Source: Mycobacterium avium subsp. avium
GTDB lineage: Bacteria > Actinomycetota > Actinomycetes > Mycobacteriales > Mycobacteriaceae
DNA: 64,000 nucleotides
Direction: 5' to 3'
Assembly: GCF_009741445.1 (NCBI RefSeq)
Contig: NZ_CP046507.1
Location: forward strand, 4,588,001 to 4,652,000
Shown: positions 1 to 8,001 of the stretch, in pieces
Numbering within the stretch: position 1 is the stretch's first letter
Layout of the letters: each line of letters begins with the position of its first letter
Made by a program: the position numbers and the translations under genes
The notes under the pieces: model-generated
The model's database searches: none
The model's input: only the letters and a program-made list of their open reading frames with translations
Told to the model about the DNA's origin: nothing

Positions 1-155
1 GCACCGACGCGGCGATCGGCGACACCGATCAGCTACCCGGCAAGTGGGGCGAGTACCTGCTGGCCAGCCGCGCGACCACCATCTACGGCGGTACGTCGGA
101 GGTGCAGCTGAACATCATCGCCGAACGGCTGCTGGGGTTGCCCCGCGACCCGTAA
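1..155 (+). CDS. fadE6: Acyl-CoA dehydrogenase C-terminal end (FadE6-like), 5'-truncated by the window edge
   Basis: Only the last 50 codons are present, read in the frame starting at base 3 and ending at TAA 153-155. The peptide ends with TTIYGGTSEVQLNIIAERLL, the C-terminal signature of acyl-CoA dehydrogenases, where the YGGTSE loop packs against FAD and the acyl-CoA. The family oxidises acyl-CoA to the enoyl-CoA in fatty-acid or sterol-chain breakdown. I assign FadE6 from position: it lies next to fadD2 and a PolD2-like gene, as Rv0271c does in M. tuberculosis. The family call is firm; the exact paralogue rests on synteny because the catalytic centre lies outside the window. A hairpin follows at 213-246. 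Confidence 0.85.
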   Translation, partial: TDAAIGDTDQLPGKWGEYLLASRATTIYGGTSEVQLNIIAERLLGLPRDP

Positions 156-172
156 ACCGTTGCGCCGCAAAC

Positions 173-210
173 GGTCTGGACAATAGGTCTGGGCAATAGG
201 TCTGGAATAG
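173..210. repeat. Short tandem repeat, 13-bp unit
   Basis: GGTCTGGACAATA (173-185) is followed directly by GGTCTGGGCAATA (186-198) and a shortened third copy, GGTCTGGAATA (199-209). It lies just past the fadE6 stop and before a hairpin. No function is evident; replication slippage is enough to explain it. Confidence 0.7.
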
Positions 211-212
211 GG

Positions 213-246
213 CCATGCCGACCTGGCTGATGCCAGGCCGGCATGG
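213..246. terminator. Hairpin between convergent genes, probable terminator
   Basis: CCATGCCG (213-220) pairs with CGGCATGG (239-246), and an inner CCTGGC (222-227) pairs with GCCAGG (232-237) around the loop TGAT. One A/C mismatch separates the two stems. It sits between fadE6 on + and the small secreted-protein gene on -, which suits a two-way terminator. There is no U-tract, as is common in mycobacteria. Confidence 0.6.
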
Positions 247-323
247 TTCCCCCCACTACGCGGTTCGATCATCCCGAGGGTTGGCGTGTCGGCGATGACC
301 GGTTCACCGCGCGGAGATGGTGG

Positions 324-629
324 TCACCACCACCAGTTCCACCAGTGTCCGGGCGCCCAGAAGCCCCGGTTCCAACCACCGTGGCCCCAGCCACCGTGGC
401 CCCACGGGCCATGTCCCCGACCATCATGGCCTCCCCATCCGCGGCCACCGGGACCGTCGGGAATGGGGCCCGGTCCGCTGTGCGGCCCGGCACTGGCGAA
501 ACTTGTGGAAGGCGCCGGCGCGGGGGCGGCCTGAGCCGCCGGGGCGCCGCCGAACAGCAGCGCGCCGACCACGGCCCCAGCCGCCGCGACACCCGCGACG
601 ACACCGTGTGACGATGCTGAGCAGATCAT
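324..629 (-). CDS. Small secreted Gly/His/Trp-rich protein, function unknown
   Basis: This 101-residue protein has a short N-terminus, a hydrophobic alanine/valine/glycine stretch at about residues 9-26 and an AQA-A site near residue 34, so it should be exported. The rest is low-complexity: an Ala/Pro/Ser linker, then Gly-His-Trp repeats (GHGGWGHGGW) ending in GHWWNWWW. The ATG has GGAAGGA about 10 bases upstream. I recognise no domain. The composition suggests a surface or wall-associated protein, possibly metal-binding through histidines, but that is inference. It is convergent with fadE6 and followed upstream by an AT-richer non-coding stretch. Confidence 0.65.
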   Translation of the reverse strand: MICSASSHGVVAGVAAAGAVVGALLFGGAPAAQAAPAPAPSTSFASAGPHSGPGPIPDGPGGRGWGGHDGRGHGPWGHGGWGHGGWNRGFWAPGHWWNWWW

Positions 630-1198
630 CGAGGGCGTCCTTCCAACGATTTGGATTTATCGGAGGTTGATGCCCAGAACGCTACTCGCGCATTTCTCGG
701 CAAACAAGATGGATTAGCTTGTTTTTGCTGTGAATTGGATAACAAGAGTGCCGAATTACCATCTCTTTTGCGGCGTTCCTATACGCATTTGCGCCGATGC
801 GCTTATCCGCGATTACTGACTCCGCGTGGTGTAAGTGGCCCACATACACACAGGTAGATAGGTATCTACTGAAGTACTGGCCCGGCACCGGAGTATCTAC
901 TGATATACGGTTAATGCCATTGCCGTATGTGCGGAAGAAATGCTGTCGAAGTTGTCGTCCCCGAGCCCATCCACCGCCACTCAAAACGGCGTTTAACCCT
1001 ACACACAGCTATCGTCAGCAATTTGCTTGACGAGCGGGTTCGGCGGATCCGCCGCAGCCGGCCGTCGGCGCGGCGCCGGCCCGCCACATGCCCGGCCCGG
1101 CAACGCGACTTAGGCTGGCGTCGGTGACAGAATCAGTATTGACACACAGGCAACGAGCGCTGATTTACTGATTGGCACTCACGGAGGAAGACACCGCA
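630..1198. other. Gene-free stretch, AT-richer than its surroundings
   Basis: No convincing gene is seen here. Bases 650-1020 are visibly AT-richer than the rest of the window and read like foreign or decayed sequence. Short open frames exist on both strands (for example 682-984 on -), but they lack a ribosome binding site, mycobacterial codon bias or a recognisable domain. The stretch holds a palindrome and direct repeats at 854-903. It also holds TTGACA at 1139-1144, a possible -35 for the ribbon-helix-helix gene, although the sequence 16-18 bases downstream is a poor -10. Confidence 0.6.
854..903. promoter_or_regulatory. Palindrome plus direct repeat, candidate operator
   Basis: GTAGATA-GG-TATCTAC (854-869) is a perfect 7-bp inverted repeat. 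GTATCTACTGA then occurs at 862-872 and again at 893-903, 31 bases (about three helical turns) apart; the second copy runs into GATATAC. Such phased repeats look like a site for a dimeric DNA-binding protein. The nearby ribbon-helix-helix protein is one possible binder, but nothing shows this directly. Confidence 0.4.
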
Positions 1199-1564
1199 GT
1201 GAACTTCAACCCCAGCCACAGCGGACCCAGCGGCGGCGCGTTTCGCGCTCCCACCCCAGCCGCCGGCCCCTCCGGAGACGCCGCGCCCACCGAGCGCCTC
1301 ACCAGCATCCGCCAGCCCGGCGGCCCGCGGGTGCCCAGCGGCCCGCCGGCCAACCAGGCGGGCCGCACCCAGCGCACCCGCCGGACGGTGGACCTGCCGG
1401 CGGCCACCCACCGGGCCCTCGACATCTGGCAGCGGGAAGCCGCCGACCGGCTGGGGGTCGCCCGGGTGACCGGGCAGGAGGTGCTCACCGCGCTGATCGA
1501 CCAGCTGCTGGTCGACCCAAAGCTGACCGCCCAGATCACCCGGGCCATCAAAGAGCGCCGCTAG
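1199..1564 (+). CDS. Ribbon-helix-helix-like DNA-binding protein
   Basis: The GTG at 1199 has GGAGGAAG at 1183-1190, so I start here and not at an ATG nine codons upstream. This gives 121 residues. The first ~60 are disordered (Pro/Gly/Ser-rich, with basic QAGRTQRTRRT). The rest, TVDLPAATHRALDIWQREA followed by QEVLTALIDQLL, looks like the CopG/MetJ/ParD fold: a short beta strand that pairs in the dimer, then two helices. Such proteins usually bind operator palindromes, in autoregulation, antitoxin or partition roles. No toxin partner is adjacent. Its stop overlaps the fadD2 stop by four bases in convergent orientation. Confidence 0.6.
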   Translation: MNFNPSHSGPSGGAFRAPTPAAGPSGDAAPTERLTSIRQPGGPRVPSGPPANQAGRTQRTRRTVDLPAATHRALDIWQREAADRLGVARVTGQEVLTALIDQLLVDPKLTAQITRAIKERR

Positions 1565-3258
1565 ACCTCCATCTCGCGCAGCTCGCGTTTGAGGATCTTG
1601 CCGGTCGGGTTGCGCGGCAACTCGTCGAGGAAGATGACCTCGCGGGGCACCTTGTAGCGGGCCAGGTGGTCGCGGACGTAGTGCTTGATGGTGTCCTCGT
1701 CCAGGTCGGCGCCCTCCTTCTTCACCACGAAGGCGCGCAACCGGTGGCCCCACTCCTTGTCCTCGACGCCGATCGCGGTGGCCTCCACCACGTCGGGATG
1801 CCCGCTGATCAGGTCCTCGACCTCGGCGGGGAACACGTTCTCGCCGCCGGAGACGATCATCTCGTCGTCGCGGCCGCTTACGTAGAGCAGGCCGTGCTCG
1901 TCGAAGTAGCCGACGTCACCGGAGGACAACAGGCCGTCGATGATCTGCTTGTTGCCGCCCCCGGTGTAGCCCGCGAACGGGAAGGTGTTTCCGACGAAGA
2001 TCCGGCCCACCTCGCCCTGGGGCAGTTCCTTGCCGTTGTCGTCGAAGATCTTGACCTTCACGCCCTTGACGACCGGACCGACCGTCGCCGCGTTGCGTTC
2101 CAGGTCCTTGGGCCCGGCGATGGTGGCGAACGCGATCTCGGTCGAGCCGTACATGTTGTAGATGACCGGTCCGATGTCCTTGAGCGCCCGGGCCGCCAGC
2201 TCGGCCCCCAGCTGCGAGCCCGAGACGAACACGATCCGCAGGCTGGACAGGTCCGGCTTCTTGTCCATCTTCTCCAGGGTGTCCAGGATCCGCGACAGCA
2301 TCACCGGCACCACCACCATGGCGGTCGGCCGGTACTTTTCGATGTCCTGCAGCACCAGCGGCGGCTTGAACTTGCGCCGCAGCACCAGCGTCGAACCCAA
2401 AAACATCGCGATGGTCGCGTGCAGGTACCCCAGGGCGTGGAACATCGGCGACGGCAGCGACGTCACCTCGCCGGCCTTGAACGGCACGTGCGACAGGATG
2501 CCGCCGACCGGCGCCAGCGTCGGCGGCGTGCTGCGGTTGGCGCCCTTGGGCGTGCCGGTGGTGCCGCTGGTCAAGATGATGATCGAGGCGTGCCTGTCCG
2601 CCTTGGGGGCGGGCTCGGAGCTGCTGCGCTCGATCAGTTCGGCCAGCGTCTCGTCGGTGCTGCCGGACGGCTCGTCCGCGTCGGGATTGGTGCCCAGCGC
2701 GCGCAGCTTGCCCAGCGGCGGTTCGGCTTTGCTGACCGCCTTGGTGTACTCGTCGTCGTAGATGATGACCTTGGCGCCCTCGCGCTCCGAGACCTCTTTG
2801 ATCTGCGGGCCGGAGAACTCGCTGTTGAGCAGGATGATGCGGGCACCCACCCGGGCCGCACCGTAATTGGCGATCAGGAACCAGCGGTGGTTGCGGGCCA
2901 GGATGGCCACGCCGTCGCCGGCCTTGACGCCCTTGGCGATCAGCCCGTTGGCGACCGCGTGCGCGGCCCGGTCCAGCTCGGCGTAGCTGAGTTCGCCCTC
3001 CTCGTCGATCACCGCCGCCCGGTCGGGGGTCCGGCGGGCGTTGAGCGACGGCAGCATGCCGAACTCGCCCCACTTGTAGATGTCGGCGGCCATCGCGGCG
3101 TAGTTCTGCGGCGGCTCCAGCCGGAATGCGCCCGACTCGATGATCCGGCGCAGGTAGTGCAGTTCAGCGGAGCCACGTTCGACATACTGCTGAACTTTGG
3201 CTACCGCTTTGGTGGCCTGACCGGGCAGGCCAAGGAGGTTAGGCATGGAATCCACCAT
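1561..3258 (-). CDS. fadD2: Fatty-acyl-CoA/AMP ligase FadD2 (Rv0270-like)
   Basis: This 565-residue ANL-superfamily adenylating enzyme activates a fatty acid to acyl-AMP and then acyl-CoA. The P-loop IIILTSGTTGTPKGA is at about 226-240, YGSTE near 365, the hinge aspartate region GDVGYFDEHG near 445, and the C-terminal lysine of PTGKILKREL at about 554, so both subdomains are complete. The length fits M. tuberculosis FadD2 (560 residues from memory). I chose the ATG at 3258; a second in-frame ATG at 3246 with GGTGGA just upstream is an alternative. It is divergent from the PolD2-like gene (45-bp gap), and its neighbour fadE6 supports the FadD2 assignment. The substrate is unknown. Confidence 0.9.
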   Translation of the reverse strand: MVDSMPNLLGLPGQATKAVAKVQQYVERGSAELHYLRRIIESGAFRLEPPQNYAAMAADIYKWGEFGMLPSLNARRTPDRAAVIDEEGELSYAELDRAAHAVANGLIAKGVKAGDGVAILARNHRWFLIANYGAARVGARIILLNSEFSGPQIKEVSEREGAKVIIYDDEYTKAVSKAEPPLGKLRALGTNPDADEPSGSTDETLAELIERSSSEPAPKADRHASIIILTSGTTGTPKGANRSTPPTLAPVGGILSHVPFKAGEVTSLPSPMFHALGYLHATIAMFLGSTLVLRRKFKPPLVLQDIEKYRPTAMVVVPVMLSRILDTLEKMDKKPDLSSLRIVFVSGSQLGAELAARALKDIGPVIYNMYGSTEIAFATIAGPKDLERNAATVGPVVKGVKVKIFDDNGKELPQGEVGRIFVGNTFPFAGYTGGGNKQIIDGLLSSGDVGYFDEHGLLYVSGRDDEMIVSGGENVFPAEVEDLISGHPDVVEATAIGVEDKEWGHRLRAFVVKKEGADLDEDTIKHYVRDHLARYKVPREVIFLDELPRNPTGKILKRELREMEV

Positions 3259-3303
3259 ATGTGACGTCCGTCTCAGTACGGCCAGAAATTCTGGCGAATT
3301 AGC

Positions 3304-4584
3304 ATGAACCACATGACCCGTCCGGTTTCGCTGGAGGTGGCCGGGCGGCGGGTCACCATCACCCATCCGGACAAGGTGGTGTTCCCCCGCGCCGGCGGCG
3401 GCGAAACCACCGGTTCTGCTGCCGGCCCGTACACCAAACTCGACCTGGTCCGCTATTACCTGTCCGTGGCCGACGGCGCACTGCGCGGTGTGGCCGGGCG
3501 CCCGATGATCCTGAAGCGCTTCGTCAAGGGCATCACGCAAGAGGCGGTGTTCCAGAAACGCGCCCCGGCGAACCGGCCGGACTGGGTCGACGTCGCCGAA
3601 TTACGTTATGCGCGAGGCACTTCCGCCGCCGAAGCGGTCATCCACGACGCCGCCGGGCTGGCCTGGGTGATCAACCTTGGCTGTGTCGACCTGAACCCGC
3701 ACCCGGTACTGGCCGACGACCTCGACCACCCCGACGAGCTGCGCGTCGACCTGGATCCGATGCCCGGGGTGTCCTGGCGGCGGATCGTGGACGTCGCGCT
3801 GGTCGCCCGCGAGGTGCTCGAGGACTACGGCCTGACCCCGTGGCCGAAGACGTCCGGGTCGCGCGGCTTCCACATCTATGCCCGCATCGCCCGGCGCTGG
3901 GAGTTCCGCCAGGTGCGGCTGGCCGCGCAGACCGTGGCCCGCGAGGTGGAGCGGCGCGCGCCCGAGGCGGCGACCAGCCGCTGGTGGAAGGAGGAGCGCG
4001 AGGGGGTGTTCGTCGACTTCAACCAGAACGCCAAGGACCGCACCGTCGCGTCGGCCTACTCGGTGCGGGCGACCCCGGACGCCCGGGTGTCGACGCCGTT
4101 GCGCTGGGACGAGGTGGCCGGCTGCCGGCCCGAGGCGTTCACCATCGACACCGTGCCCGCCCGGTTGGCCGAGATCGGCGACCCGTGGGCGGGCATGGAC
4201 GACGCCGTCGGCGACCTCGACCGGCTGCTGGTGCTGGCCGAGGAGCTGGGTCCGCCGGAGCGGGCGCCGAAGGGCGCCGGGACACGATCCGGCGGCCGGC
4301 GCCGGTCCTCGATGCCGCTGATCGAGGTGGCCCGCACCAAGACGAGGGACGGGGCGATGGCGGCGCTGGATGTCTGGCGCGACCGCCATCCGGAGGCCGC
4401 CGCCCGGCTGCAGCCGGCCGACGTCCTGGTCGACGGGATGCGCGGGCCCAGCTCGATCTGGTACCGGATCCGGATCAACCTGCAGCGCGTCCCCGAGGAC
4501 CAGCGGCCACCGCAGGAGGAGCTGATCGCCGACTACTCCCCCTGGCAGGGATACGGCGGCCGGCAAAAACCGTCCCGGGGCTAG
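3304..4584 (+). CDS. polD2: Archaeo-eukaryotic primase-polymerase (LigD-POL-like), PolD2/Rv0269c homologue
   Basis: This 426-residue protein carries the LigD polymerase-domain fold with no ligase or nuclease domain. The three primase motifs are visible: the metal-binding DLD at 149-151, SGSRGFH at 184-190 with the nucleotide-contacting His190, and FVDF with Asp238. These are the catalytic residues of this family, which adds ribo- or deoxynucleotides and fills gaps in DNA repair. Stand-alone relatives were described as PolD1 and PolD2 in M. smegmatis; I match PolD2 by its neighbours (fadD2, narU). An ATG three codons in (3313) is an alternative start. Its stop overlaps the narU stop by four bases. 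The family call is firm; the paralogue is by synteny. Confidence 0.85.
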   Translation: MNHMTRPVSLEVAGRRVTITHPDKVVFPRAGGGETTGSAAGPYTKLDLVRYYLSVADGALRGVAGRPMILKRFVKGITQEAVFQKRAPANRPDWVDVAELRYARGTSAAEAVIHDAAGLAWVINLGCVDLNPHPVLADDLDHPDELRVDLDPMPGVSWRRIVDVALVAREVLEDYGLTPWPKTSGSRGFHIYARIARRWEFRQVRLAAQTVAREVERRAPEAATSRWWKEEREGVFVDFNQNAKDRTVASAYSVRATPDARVSTPLRWDEVAGCRPEAFTIDTVPARLAEIGDPWAGMDDAVGDLDRLLVLAEELGPPERAPKGAGTRSGGRRRSSMPLIEVARTKTRDGAMAALDVWRDRHPEAAARLQPADVLVDGMRGPSSIWYRIRINLQRVPEDQRPPQEELIADYSPWQGYGGRQKPSRG

Positions 4585-5972
4585 ACGCCGACCCGGGTGA
4601 TCGCGTTGTGCTTGCGCAGGTAGCAGTACCAGGTGACGGCCAGCAAGCCCAGGAAGAACACCACATAGAAGCGCAGCGCGGGTTCGATGCTGCCGAACTG
4701 CGACTTCGACCAGGCGTAGGCCAGCGGCACGATGAACCCGCCGAAGGCGCCCACCGCCGAGATGACACCCAGCGCGCCGGCGGCCTGGCGGCGCATCGTC
4801 ACCATGGTGTCGGGATCGCCCCCGGCCAGCTCGCCCTTGATCTTGAAGATCCGCGAGATCATCCGGTAGGTCGAACCGTTGCCGATGCCGGTCGCGACGA
4901 ACAGGAACATGAAGCTGGCGAAGAAGGCCGGCAGGTTCACCGCCTTCACCGACCACAGCGCGGCCGCCGCGCCGACGGCCAGCATCACGAAGCTGGCCGC
5001 GGTGATCCGCGCCCCGCCGACCCGGTCGGCCAGCTTGCCGCCCAGCGGCCGGATCACCGACCCGATGGCGGCGCCCAGAAACGCCCACGCCAGCGCGATG
5101 TCGCCGCGCCCGAACACCGTTTTGAGCAGGGTAGGGAAGGCGGCCGAGTAGCCGATGAAGGATCCGAAGGTGCCGATGTAGAGCAGCGACATGATCCAGG
5201 TGTCGGCGTGGCGCAGCGACTGCCACACCGGCTTCACGTCGGCCTTGATCTCGGTCAGGTTGTTCATGAACAGGAACGCGCACACCGCAGCAACGACCGC
5301 CAGCGGCACGTAGAACAGCCCGGCCCGGGACAGCGCCACGCCGCCGCCCGCGATCACGACGGGCGGGATGACCTTCTGCACCACCGCCACGCCGATGTTG
5401 CCGCCGGCCGCGTTGAGCCCCAGCGCCCAGCCCTTGTCCTTCTCCGGGTAGAAGAAGGAGATGTTGGCCATCGACGAGGCGAAGTTGCCGCCGCCGAACC
5501 CGGCGGTCGCGGCGATCGCCACCAGCACCCCGAACGGGATGCCGGGATGGCTCACCGCCCACGCCAGCAGCAGGCACGGGATCAGCAGCAAGGCCGCCGA
5601 GATGGTCGTCCAGTTGCGGCCGCCGAACACCGGGACGGCGAACGTGTAGGGCAGCCGCAGAAAGGCGCCGACCCCGCTGGGCACGGCCACCAGGCACAGC
5701 GCCTGACTGGCGGTCAGCGCCCACCCGGAGGCCGACGGGTGCCCGTGCGGTCCGGCCGTCATGTGCACCACCACGATGCTCCACAGCATCCACACGCTGA
5801 ACCCGACGTGCTCGGCGAAGATCGAGAAGATCAGGTTGCGGCGGGCGATCGCCTTGCCCGTCGTCTCCCAGAATTCGGGGTCTTCGGGCCGCCAGTCGTC
5901 GATCCAGTGCCGCCCCTTGTGCCGCTCGGGCGCCGCCGCGGGCTGCGGTACCGGGGTGATGGTCGTGGTCAT
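4581..5972 (-). CDS. narU: NarK/NarU-type nitrate/nitrite transporter
   Basis: This 463-residue major-facilitator protein of the nitrate/nitrite porter family has about 12 membrane segments. The family signature is GFGGGNFASSMAN (about 158-170), followed by ISFFYPEKDKG. Arg106 in LRLPYTF matches the substrate-binding arginine of TM2. A soluble N-terminus of ~40 residues (WIDDWRPEDPEFW) precedes TM1 and also occurs in the paralogue at 10016-11407. The ATG at 5972 has GGGGAGA upstream. The length equals M. tuberculosis NarU (Rv0267) as I remember it. It is the first member of a nitrate-related region with narK3, nnaR and nirBD, but it is transcribed alone and is preceded by the repeat at 5989-6087. 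Confidence 0.9.
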   Translation of the reverse strand: MTTTITPVPQPAAAPERHKGRHWIDDWRPEDPEFWETTGKAIARRNLIFSIFAEHVGFSVWMLWSIVVVHMTAGPHGHPSASGWALTASQALCLVAVPSGVGAFLRLPYTFAVPVFGGRNWTTISAALLLIPCLLLAWAVSHPGIPFGVLVAIAATAGFGGGNFASSMANISFFYPEKDKGWALGLNAAGGNIGVAVVQKVIPPVVIAGGGVALSRAGLFYVPLAVVAAVCAFLFMNNLTEIKADVKPVWQSLRHADTWIMSLLYIGTFGSFIGYSAAFPTLLKTVFGRGDIALAWAFLGAAIGSVIRPLGGKLADRVGGARITAASFVMLAVGAAAALWSVKAVNLPAFFASFMFLFVATGIGNGSTYRMISRIFKIKGELAGGDPDTMVTMRRQAAGALGVISAVGAFGGFIVPLAYAWSKSQFGSIEPALRFYVVFFLGLLAVTWYCYLRKHNAITRVGV

Positions 5973-5988
5973 CCGGTGGGTCTCCCCT

Positions 5989-6087
5989 GTCTCATAGGGC
6001 GCCCGTCTCTCGCCGGGCGCGGGTCTCATCAGGGCGCCCGTTTCGCCGGGCGCGGGTCTCGTCGGGCGCCCGTCTCGCCGGGCGCGG
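5989..6087. repeat. Three tandem ~33-bp repeats in the narU leader
   Basis: Three head-to-tail copies (5989-6022, 6023-6055, 6056-6087) share the plan GTCTC-GGGCGCCCG-TTTCGCCGGGCGCGG. Each contains the self-complementary GGGCGCCC, so each can form a hairpin. They begin 17 bases upstream of the narU ATG, in the untranslated leader or promoter. This could be a slippage array or a set of regulatory stem-loops; nothing distinguishes these from the sequence alone. Confidence 0.75.
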
Positions 6088-6251
6088 GCAGTGACCACTC
6101 GACGCTAAAGAGGCGGTGTTACCGGTCGTGGTGTGCACAGTTACGCCGGCGCTACGCAGAAATCGCAACCGCCGACCCGGCTTTGTCAGAACTTCGCAAC
6201 GCGTGGCCGTGCTGCGGGCGCGGGCCCGCGCCGATGCGGGAGAATCGGCCC

Positions 6252-6836
6252 ATGCCGGCCAGTGAGGCTCCCCCGGGCCTGCGGGAGCGCAAGAAGATCA
6301 AGACCCGCCAGGCCATCAGGCGCGAGGCGTTTCGCCTCATCGAGCAGAACGGCTACGCCGCGACCACCGTCGAACAGATCGCCGAGGCCGCCGACGTGTC
6401 GCCGAGCACCTTCTTCCGCTACTTCGGGTCCAAGGAGTCGCTGCTGCTCGCCGACGACCTGGACCCGCTGATCCTGGACGCCCTCAAGGCGCAGCCGCGC
6501 GAGCTGTCGCTGCCGCAGGCGTTCCGCCGGGCCTATGCGACGGTGCTGTCCCAGCTGCCCGACGACCAGCTGGAGTTCGAGAGCACCCGGCAGCGGCTGA
6601 TGTTCTCCATCCCCGAGCTCAAGGCAGCCATGTACGACGAGTACTACCGCACCGTGACCGTCGCCGCCGAGGCGATCGCGCATCGGATCGGCCGGGCCGC
6701 AGACGATTTCGAGGTCCGGGTGTTCGCCGGGGCGTTGACCGGCGCCATGATGGCGGCCTTTGACAGCGCCCCCACCACGGCCGAGACCATCTACCGGGCA
6801 CTGGATTTCATGGACGCCGGGATGCCGCTGGACTGA
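6252..6836 (+). CDS. TetR-family transcriptional regulator
   Basis: This 194-residue protein has a TetR helix-turn-helix at about residues 15-60; TTVEQIAEAADVSPSTFFRY is the canonical helix-turn-helix with the family's F-x-Y-F end. The C-terminal half is an all-helical ligand domain of the kind seen in MftR-like regulators, based on its overall look. The ATG at 6252 has GGGAG nine bases upstream; an in-frame ATG at 6234 is less well placed. It is divergent from narU and 57 bp upstream of fecB2 on the same strand, so either could be its target. In M. tuberculosis oplA lies about here; I see no oplA in this window. Confidence 0.85.
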   Translation: MPASEAPPGLRERKKIKTRQAIRREAFRLIEQNGYAATTVEQIAEAADVSPSTFFRYFGSKESLLLADDLDPLILDALKAQPRELSLPQAFRRAYATVLSQLPDDQLEFESTRQRLMFSIPELKAAMYDEYYRTVTVAAEAIAHRIGRAADDFEVRVFAGALTGAMMAAFDSAPTTAETIYRALDFMDAGMPLD

Positions 6837-6893
6837 GCGGCCTCACCAGCGCGGCGATGGGTGTGTGGGGGCGGAACGCGATACTCTCACGCG

Positions 6894-7901
6894 ATGCGAC
6901 AGGGATGGAATCGACGGGGATTCTTGCAGCTCGCAGGGGCAGCAGGCGTGGCCGCGACGGCCGGTGCGGCCGGGCTGTCGGCGGGGTGCTCGGCACACCA
7001 GCCGCCCCCGGGGGGCGCCGGGCCGGGATCGGTGACCCTCACCCACCTGTTCGGCCAGACCGTCGTCAAGGAACCGCCCAAGCGCGTCGTCAGCGCCGGC
7101 TACACCGAGCAGGACGACCTGCTCGCCGTGGGCGTGGTGCCGATCGCGGTGACCAACTGGTTCGGTGACCAGCCGTTCGCGGTGTGGCCTTGGGCCGCAG
7201 ACAAACTCGGCGGGGCCCAGCCCACCGTGCTGAACCTGGACAACGGCATCCCGGTCGACCAGATCGCCGGTCTCAAACCGGATCTGATCGTGGCCATCAA
7301 CGCGGGGCTGGACGCCGACACCTACCAGAAGCTGTCCGCGATCGCCCCGACCGTGGCGCAATCGGACGGGGACGCCTTCTTCGAACCGTGGAAGGAGCAG
7401 GCCGCCGCCGTCGGCCAGGCGGTGTTCGCGGCCGAGAAGATGAAGCCGTTGGTCGCCGGCGTCGACCAGAAGTTCACCGATATCGGCAAGAAGAACCCGC
7501 AATGGACCGGCAAGAAGGCGCTGCTGATGCACGGGGCGCTGTGGCAGGGCACCGTGGTGGCCACCATGGCCGGCTGGCGCACCGACTTCCTCAACCAGAT
7601 GGGGCTGGTCATCGCCGACAGCATCAAACCGTTCGACACCGATCAGCGCGCCGTCATCCCGCGTGACCACATCAAATCGGTGCTGGAATCCGCCGACGTG
7701 GTGATCTGGACGACCCAGAACCCCGACGACCAAAAGGCGCTGCTGGCCGACCCCGAGGTGGCCGGGTCGCTGACCACCGCACAGAACCGGCACATCTTCA
7801 CCACCAAGGACCAGGCGGGTGCGATCGCCTTCGCGTCCCCGCTGAGCTACCCGGTGATCGCCGACCAGCTGCCCCCGCAGCTGACCAAGATCCTGGGCTA
7901 G
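6894..7901 (+). CDS. fecB2: FecB2-like iron-siderophore-binding lipoprotein (Rv0265c homologue)
   Basis: This 335-residue periplasmic-binding-protein of the TroA/FecB superfamily carries a twin-arginine leader with NRRGFLQ at residues 6-12 and a lipobox LSAGC with acceptor Cys32. It should therefore be folded, exported by Tat and anchored as a lipoprotein. Mature-domain hallmarks are PKRVVSAGYTEQDDLLAVGV near residue 65 and IAGLKPDLIV near residue 125. The family delivers ferric siderophores or related iron complexes to ABC permeases; no permease is encoded nearby. The length is close to M. tuberculosis FecB2 (330 residues from memory). No strong ribosome binding site is seen before the ATG. 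Confidence 0.85.
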   Translation: MRQGWNRRGFLQLAGAAGVAATAGAAGLSAGCSAHQPPPGGAGPGSVTLTHLFGQTVVKEPPKRVVSAGYTEQDDLLAVGVVPIAVTNWFGDQPFAVWPWAADKLGGAQPTVLNLDNGIPVDQIAGLKPDLIVAINAGLDADTYQKLSAIAPTVAQSDGDAFFEPWKEQAAAVGQAVFAAEKMKPLVAGVDQKFTDIGKKNPQWTGKKALLMHGALWQGTVVATMAGWRTDFLNQMGLVIADSIKPFDTDQRAVIPRDHIKSVLESADVVIWTTQNPDDQKALLADPEVAGSLTTAQNRHIFTTKDQAGAIAFASPLSYPVIADQLPPQLTKILG

Positions 7902-8001
7902 TCGCGGCTGTTTGAGCGTTTGCTAAGGCAGCTCTGGCAGTGCTCGAAAATCCGTCGGCCACCCCTCGCACGGGCCGCGATCCCGGGGTTACCGTCGAGT
8001 A

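Noticed and set aside
682-984. A 100-codon frame on - in the AT-rich patch
   Set aside because: No ribosome site, no family resemblance, and unusual codon use; it could still be a foreign remnant, but I cannot support a gene.
1666-3264. A 532-codon frame antisense to fadD2
   Set aside because: Shadow of fadD2; no domain, and typical high-GC artefact composition.
3840-6836. A 998-codon frame on + that runs through polD2, antisense narU and into the TetR gene
   Set aside because: It crosses three well-supported genes in other frames. Only its last part, from ATG 6252, is real TetR sequence.
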